Source of the DNA: Takakia lepidozioides
Lineage: Eukaryota; Streptophyta; Takakiopsida; Takakiales; Takakiaceae
Assembly: GCA_030704615.1 (NCBI GenBank)
Contig: CM060731.1
Location: 12,834,001 to 12,898,000, forward strand
Direction: 5' to 3'
Length of the DNA stretch: 64,000 bases
The notes under the pieces were generated by a model. It was not told the DNA's origin, made no database searches, and worked only from the letters and a program-made list of their open reading frames with translations. This document shows, piece by piece, positions 59,401-64,000 of the stretch (its first letter is position 1; every line of letters begins with the position of its first letter). A program made the translations under genes and the position numbers.

Positions 59401-62124
59401 TCTGTCCAGACACCCATGAATTGATCGTTAAAATATCTTCCTGCCAATTTGAAATATAAAAGAAAACTCATCATGGCCTGACAAGGATTCAATGAAATCA
59501 GAGGAGTACCAAAAACATGGGTGACCTGCCTGCCGGACATCACAGCAAGGAGGCCTGGTTATGGGAGAATATAAATATGTACACTCTTAGGGGAAATATG
59601 TCCAATGATCTAAAACAGTTACAAATTGAGAAACCAATAACAAAACAACATAGGTTGTACCTTAAAGCCAGCAATGTCCTGAGTTACACCTGGCAGGGGC
59701 CCAACCTTGGCTTTCTTCAATCGCTCCTGCTCTAGACAGACACAAACCTCTTAGAACCGTGTCTTCAATAGATATTCCCAAGTTCCTTTGGAGAATGCAA
59801 CTCATAGACTATGAACATGTATCCTCAGTAGATAAAAACGTTCAATCATTACAAGTTAACAAATACTATCAGGAGTGTCAGAATCAACTTGGCGGCAGAA
59901 GGGAAGAGACATTAACCATTGTGCAGAGTGGGGTTTCAGCCAACCACGGTATATTTGCACAGACAATCCAGTTGCAAGGATGGGAGCTGATGCTGAGATG
60001 TGGTTCATGGAAGAAACTCTATCTGGACTATCTTTTTTGGTTTTAAAGAGTGCAGAGATCCAAATACGATTGAAACAAATGGAGATAGTATTTAAACCCA
60101 AAGATGTCCAAAGGCTTGATAAACTCATTCTCAAATGGATTGGAAGCCCCAAATGATAGAATTTGGAAGGGTGAAACAAACTTCACCTGGAGTGGAAGAA
60201 TGAGCCAGGCGAAACAAGGAATTGATAAGAGCTGACTTGCCCACGTTTGGGATACCCACTATCATCAAAAGGAGTGTTGGTTCTTTCTCTAGCCTTTCCT
60301 TCAGCCACTCCCTTGCTGTGTCCAGCATCTGTGAGGATCGGTACAAACGTAACAGAAAGCAGGGCTGGTCATGAGAGGAAGAGGGAGAGAGACAGAGACG
60401 GAGAGGGAGAAAGAGTTGTTCCTACAATAAGACATGGATAAAGATAACTTCTGAAAGGGAAGGATATAAGGATCTAAAGGAATGTAAACTCCTGACACAT
60501 GATTCAGAGGGCAAATAACCGACTGGTGCTATGTGGAGGCTCACACACCAGCACACCGCCCAGGCTAAAGGTTAGCACCATGTCAAACATATGTCGATCC
60601 ATGAACAGGTATGAACCGCATTCTACCACTCAGAAAGACCAAGTTACACCCTGCTCTATGTGACCCATGGCACAAAGCCTTTTGTACAACTCACAAACTC
60701 AGCTTTTGTAGCACTGTTTTGTGTATCTTGCATGCACTAAATATCTTAGAGGTTTGTTCATAAATTTTGGAATATTACATGTCACCAATCGTAGATTCTG
60801 GAACTGGGAAGTAACACATACAGGAGCAAAGCAAATTGTCACTAGCTACTCATGGCTCATTGTGAGCATAAACCCTGATTAGGATCAAGTCATGACATTT
60901 TAAAATAAAAGGAAAGGGTTTCCTGGAGAAGAATCAATTGCGTAACTTGACCAACCCAACACACTCAAAAGTTCAGTCAAGGCTCAGATAAACCAAGGTT
61001 TATAGTGAAGGAGATGAATGCAAGCACACACACACCTTCTTGACAGATTTGGGTTGATGGGCATTAACAAAAACATGGTGCTGCTTGCATGCCTCAAAAT
61101 GATTGGCCCACTTCTGCATTCAATGCCAATGGACAAAATGTTACTCTCTGGCAGGGGGAACTGGAACATACAGACATTTGTTGGGTCGGAGAATGTTTCA
61201 GCACAGAAAGAGTTCACAACTCTTATTTCGTAATCTTTGAGTCCAACTTGTTCACCAAAGGCCACTCATGGAGCTTTTGTGCAGAGATCCATTGTACTCA
61301 AATTTTCTCCTGCCTGGCCTTGCCCTCAACTGACTTCGCTAGAGATCCAACTTGAACAACCTAGAAATGTCAATGTATTCACTTTGAGCATGCTTTGCCG
61401 ATTTAACCAGGCCCATTCTGCTTGCAAGTGACATGAGAGAGGGAGAGAGTGTGACATTGCTCACAAGCATCATGTTGGGATTGGCGAGGTCCATTTTGTT
61501 AAGCACAATCAGACGTTTTTTTCGCTCCAACAACTCCTGTAGCTCTCCATTGGCTGACGATAGTGGAATCTAAATTAATCCCCATAACAACGCAGCAATA
61601 TGAAAAAGGAGAAACACTCCATCCAATCCAAAACGCAACCCGCTCCTACCAAGGTAATTATCTAGCTCGTTATCAAATCCAACAAAGGCTACATGCATGC
61701 TAAGTCTGAATGGCATTTACGATCCCAACGGTCTCACAAATACCCATAGTAACGTCTCCCAGCTGACAGCGAGCTCAATGCAACAACTGTGCTTTCAATC
61801 CCTCCTTCCAGTGGGAAGGAAGCTGAAATTAAGACAGCCGGTGGGGCAGAACAATTTACATCCCAGGCTTCTCCGAGGCCTAGTCGCCAGGCCTTCGAAA
61901 GGAATCACAAAGAATGAGTCCATAAGCTTAAGACCAGCCATTCCTAATAAGAGGCTTTAACGTGCTACACAGTGTACCCGGGCATCACGAATCTCAAGCA
62001 CAAGATCAACCACTTTGATGCGCTCCCGAATGGCTTTCGTCGCAGATGCCATATGTCCCGGATACCAGTTTATAGCAGCTTTCCCCGCTCTGCCTGCCAA
62101 ACCCACCAGCCCCTTCCCCGCCAT
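56432..62124 (-). CDS. MTG1: MTG1/SIN2-type circularly permuted GTPase (eight exons)
   Basis: Exons 62124-61978, 61569-61465, 61113-61036, 60328-60187, 59731-59661, 59401-59305, 58590-58517 and 56716-56432 close in phase to 332 residues. The start MAGKGLVGLAGRAG leads to INWYPGHMASATKAIRERI and EIRDAR, the RbgA/MTG1 signature. The G motifs come in permuted order: G4 LNKMD, then G1 GIPNVGKS, G2 in VGPLPGVTQDI, and G3 DTPG. The C-terminal helix domain follows, ending LYRTGKLGRYTLD. Bacterial RbgA and mitochondrial MTG1 mature the large ribosomal subunit. Plant SIN2 is the mitochondrial counterpart and affects ovule growth. I see no clear transit peptide before the first motif. The intron between 58517 and 56716 holds nested retroelements. 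An alternative acceptor at 59440 would add 13 residues. Confidence 0.92.
57320..57625 (-). repeat. Dispersed repeat (GGCCACAAGGC family), longest copy
   Basis: About 300 bp closely similar to 34615-34850, with the shared end at the low-coordinate side. It is inside the last MTG1 intron. Confidence 0.65.
57630..58510 (-). mobile_element. LINE RT C-terminal fragment in the last MTG1 intron
   Basis: Minus strand: RVIRPALEYGSAIWVDNSNQ, then LKVRWRGQLQHM, and after an interruption LKFKLRAGSLPLNSKQ and CPLCGQPEDNIHFLIHC. These are the RT connection region and the cysteine/histidine tail of a plant LINE. It differs in sequence from the TTTCA-tailed family. Confidence 0.75.
58013..58084 (+). mobile_element. 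72-bp LINE 3'-end insertion nested in another LINE
   Basis: Contains only CCCATAAGCTCTAAGAGC...GACGTTATAAAGCACC and the CATTTCATTTCATTT tail. TCTCTTCT flanks it at 58005-58012 and 58085-58092 (8 bp). It interrupts the minus-strand LINE at 57630-58510. Confidence 0.75.
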
Positions 62125-62907
62125 GCTATCAAGCACAAAACGGATCTCTGTGGCTCTCTCTTGAATCCTTCATAACCACTCTTCTCCGTCTACACCACGC
62201 TTCTTTCCCTCCCTGATACCACCCCTAACTTAAATCTGCTCCCCCAGCATGTTTACTGTCAACGCTTGCCACAGACTCACCTCCCTCTCCACCACATTTC
62301 TCTCTGAAACTCAAACTCCCCATCAATCCTCACTCCCACATAATCACTTCACCATCCCATTCGATCAGTACGAGTTCAGCCTTGTGGTGGGTTCTTTGTT
62401 CTTTCCTTTGGTTTCTCGTGCAAAGACAAGGAGTTTAGGGTTTAGGGAATTTTTTCCTTTTGAGCTTTAGACTTCATTTCATGTGAATCTTGCGTTTAGA
62501 ATTGCTCTAAGTTCTGATTAGGGCATAATCATAAGATTTAGCTGCTATCAATGGTTGAGATCCTTCGGTAATCTGATCGTCATTCTCCAACTGAGTTGAT
62601 TTATTGGAGTTTGTTGTAACTTGTAACTGCCTGCATCATCTTCGTGCATTCTCCTTTTGCCTCTACAAATCTAGAGATCCACAGTCAAAATCGAGTAGCC
62701 AGTGTGTGGGCATTGGGTTCTACTCTCATTAGAGTGTAGACGTGTGAACCCATATTCTGTAAGTCGATGATGTAGGTTTTTCCTGATGGTTCCATGCATG
62801 TCTCGTTACTTACTGTGGAGTCTATTCTGCAAGTTTGTGTCAAGACTTGCATTCGTGTTATAAATGTTGTGGTGCATGTTGTCTGTGACCGCTGCAGTCA
62901 GTGGAGG
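62125..62907. promoter_or_regulatory. Divergent intergenic space between MTG1 and thioredoxin
   Basis: This 783-base gap separates two genes transcribed away from each other, so it must hold both upstream regions. No definite TATA box or factor site stands out. A long T/C-rich stretch (62215-62480) may be leader or promoter DNA. Confidence 0.4.
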
Positions 62908-63583
62908 ATGGCAGCTGGCCCGGGGGACCATGGAAACGTTCAAGTGGTGAAGTCTAAGCAGGAATGGGAGGCCAAAGTGGAGGAAGCAGAGAGCCACGGC
63001 AAAATTGTTAGTACTAACACGTTGAGTTCTTTGCATGATAACACCAATGCAATGATACTTCGATCCTTGTAATATTCTGTGATGTTCTAGGCCCAGGTTG
63101 GTAGAGAGATGGTTATATTAATGGAAGAGCAAAGTGGAGGTGCTGACACTCGGAGTTGCCAATGTGGACAGGTTATAGTGGATTTTACAGCATCATGGTG
63201 CGGCCCGTGTAGACTTATGTCGCCAGTCTTCATAGATCTAAGCAAGAAGTATGTGCAGTTGGTGTTCCTAAAGGTTGATGTTGATGAAGTCCAGGTATTA
63301 CATATTCATGCCTCTTCCCTCACCATATTGTTCTTAGCATATTTTGTGCCAAGTTACAATCTATAACTTTGATATATGATCAATTGAAATCACGATTGTT
63401 TCTGCTCAAATTGTTTACAGTTTGGTGTTGGTGGTGTGGCAGGAGGTGACATCAGAATGGGAGATTCGCGCCATGCCTACCTTTTTGTTCATAAAGGATG
63501 GCAAGCAAATTGACAAGATTGTTGGAGCAAACAGGGACGAACTAGATAAAAAATGTCATCATTACGCTACAAATCAATCGTAG
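62908..63583 (+). CDS. h-type cytosolic thioredoxin (three exons)
   Basis: Exons 62908-63006, 63172-63294 and 63443-63583 join in phase 0 to 120 residues, a normal thioredoxin length. The redox site WCGPC sits in [20 protein letters not shown]. The buried aspartate (VDVDE), the cis-proline loop ([12 protein letters not shown]) and the closing VGANRDEL helix are all present. There is no transit peptide: the N-terminus [20 protein letters not shown] is short, as in h-type thioredoxins of the cytosol. It should reduce target disulphides using NADPH-thioredoxin reductase. The ATG at 62908 is preferred because it fits the family length, and the preceding frame has no ATG-led extension of conserved sequence. 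It is divergent from MTG1, whose start lies about 780 bases away, so the two may share promoter space. Confidence 0.9.
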
Positions 63584-64000
63584 ATAGTGGGAGATGGGCA
63601 CGATAGTCACAGCGAATACACAGCTTTGAGAACCTCGAGTCGGCTCTTTCATTGCACACATAATCTGAGTCAACCAGCTCGGTTGTATATATGGCTGTTT
63701 CACTTAGCCTGAAAATGAAGCTGCGACATTTGTTGTTGGCACAGTTCTTTCTTTACATTTATAGTCAAGTCCATTTCATAATGATCAGTAAGTTATCTTC
63801 CACATGCTAGCATCTTTCATCAGTACCTCACTTCAAGTTCAGAATTACATGGACCTTCTGCATTGCAGAAAATCCGAGACATATTGTTGTGTTGCTCCTA
63901 TCATTCTCAATACTTTCATATACTTCCTAAGGCCATCCTAAATATTCTACTATGCACAATCCCCAAAAGATGAAGAGATTTGATTCCTTAAAATGGACAA
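63584..64000. other. 3' flank of thioredoxin gene
   Basis: Likely 3' untranslated sequence followed by intergenic DNA. Nothing else is recognised up to the window edge. Confidence 0.5.

Overview
This is a window of plant nuclear DNA. The genes are split by many short-to-medium GT-AG introns. The families present are typical of streptophytes: an F-box/kelch protein, a SIN2-like circularly permuted GTPase, an EMB8-like hydrolase and an h-type thioredoxin. The spaces between and within genes are filled with non-LTR, copia and hAT-type elements. I cannot fix the species. A seed-free land plant is plausible, but that is a guess. Exon models below were built by hand from splice sites, phase and family resemblance.

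Layout from left to right. Positions 1-6800 are transposon-rich intergenic DNA (hAT-like ends, a LINE fragment, microsatellites). 6829-11818 (+) is a nine-exon TMEM135-like membrane protein gene. 13177-13923 is a hAT-like non-autonomous element. 14322-15950 (+) is a three-exon SRPBCC/START-like gene. 18023-19063 (+) is an intronless F-box/kelch gene. 20070-22230 (+) holds a copia gag relic and a frameshifted reverse transcriptase. 22530-24951 (-) is a decayed copia element with its 5' LTR. 27230-28403 (-) is a broken or partial EMB8-like alpha/beta hydrolase gene. 28843-35480 is a repeat block: a LINE fragment, an intact 831-bp hAT-type element with 8-bp target duplications, an LTR fragment, and convergent LINE ORF1 copies. 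37174-38744 (+) is CDC123/D123. 40534 to about 54700 (-) is a family-B DNA polymerase related to the Pol delta catalytic subunit. 56432-62124 (-) is an MTG1/SIN2 GTPase. 62908-63583 (+) is a thioredoxin.

The most interesting object is the polymerase. Nineteen consecutive exons close in phase to about 1090 codons. The motif A aspartate, the fingers motif and all eight C-terminal cysteines are kept. All the acidic residues expected in the 3'-5' exonuclease motifs are replaced, and motif C reads YAQTDS instead of YGDTDS. It looks like a maintained Pol delta paralogue without proofreading, possibly with altered catalysis.

The genes do not form an operon or obvious pathway. Two concern nucleic-acid or translation machinery (polymerase, CDC123 for eIF2 assembly), one organellar ribosome assembly (MTG1), and the rest are membrane, lipid, redox and ubiquitin functions. 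Repeats explain much of the remaining structure. Two non-LTR families leave very short, 5'-truncated insertions (47-77 bp) that still carry visible target-site duplications.
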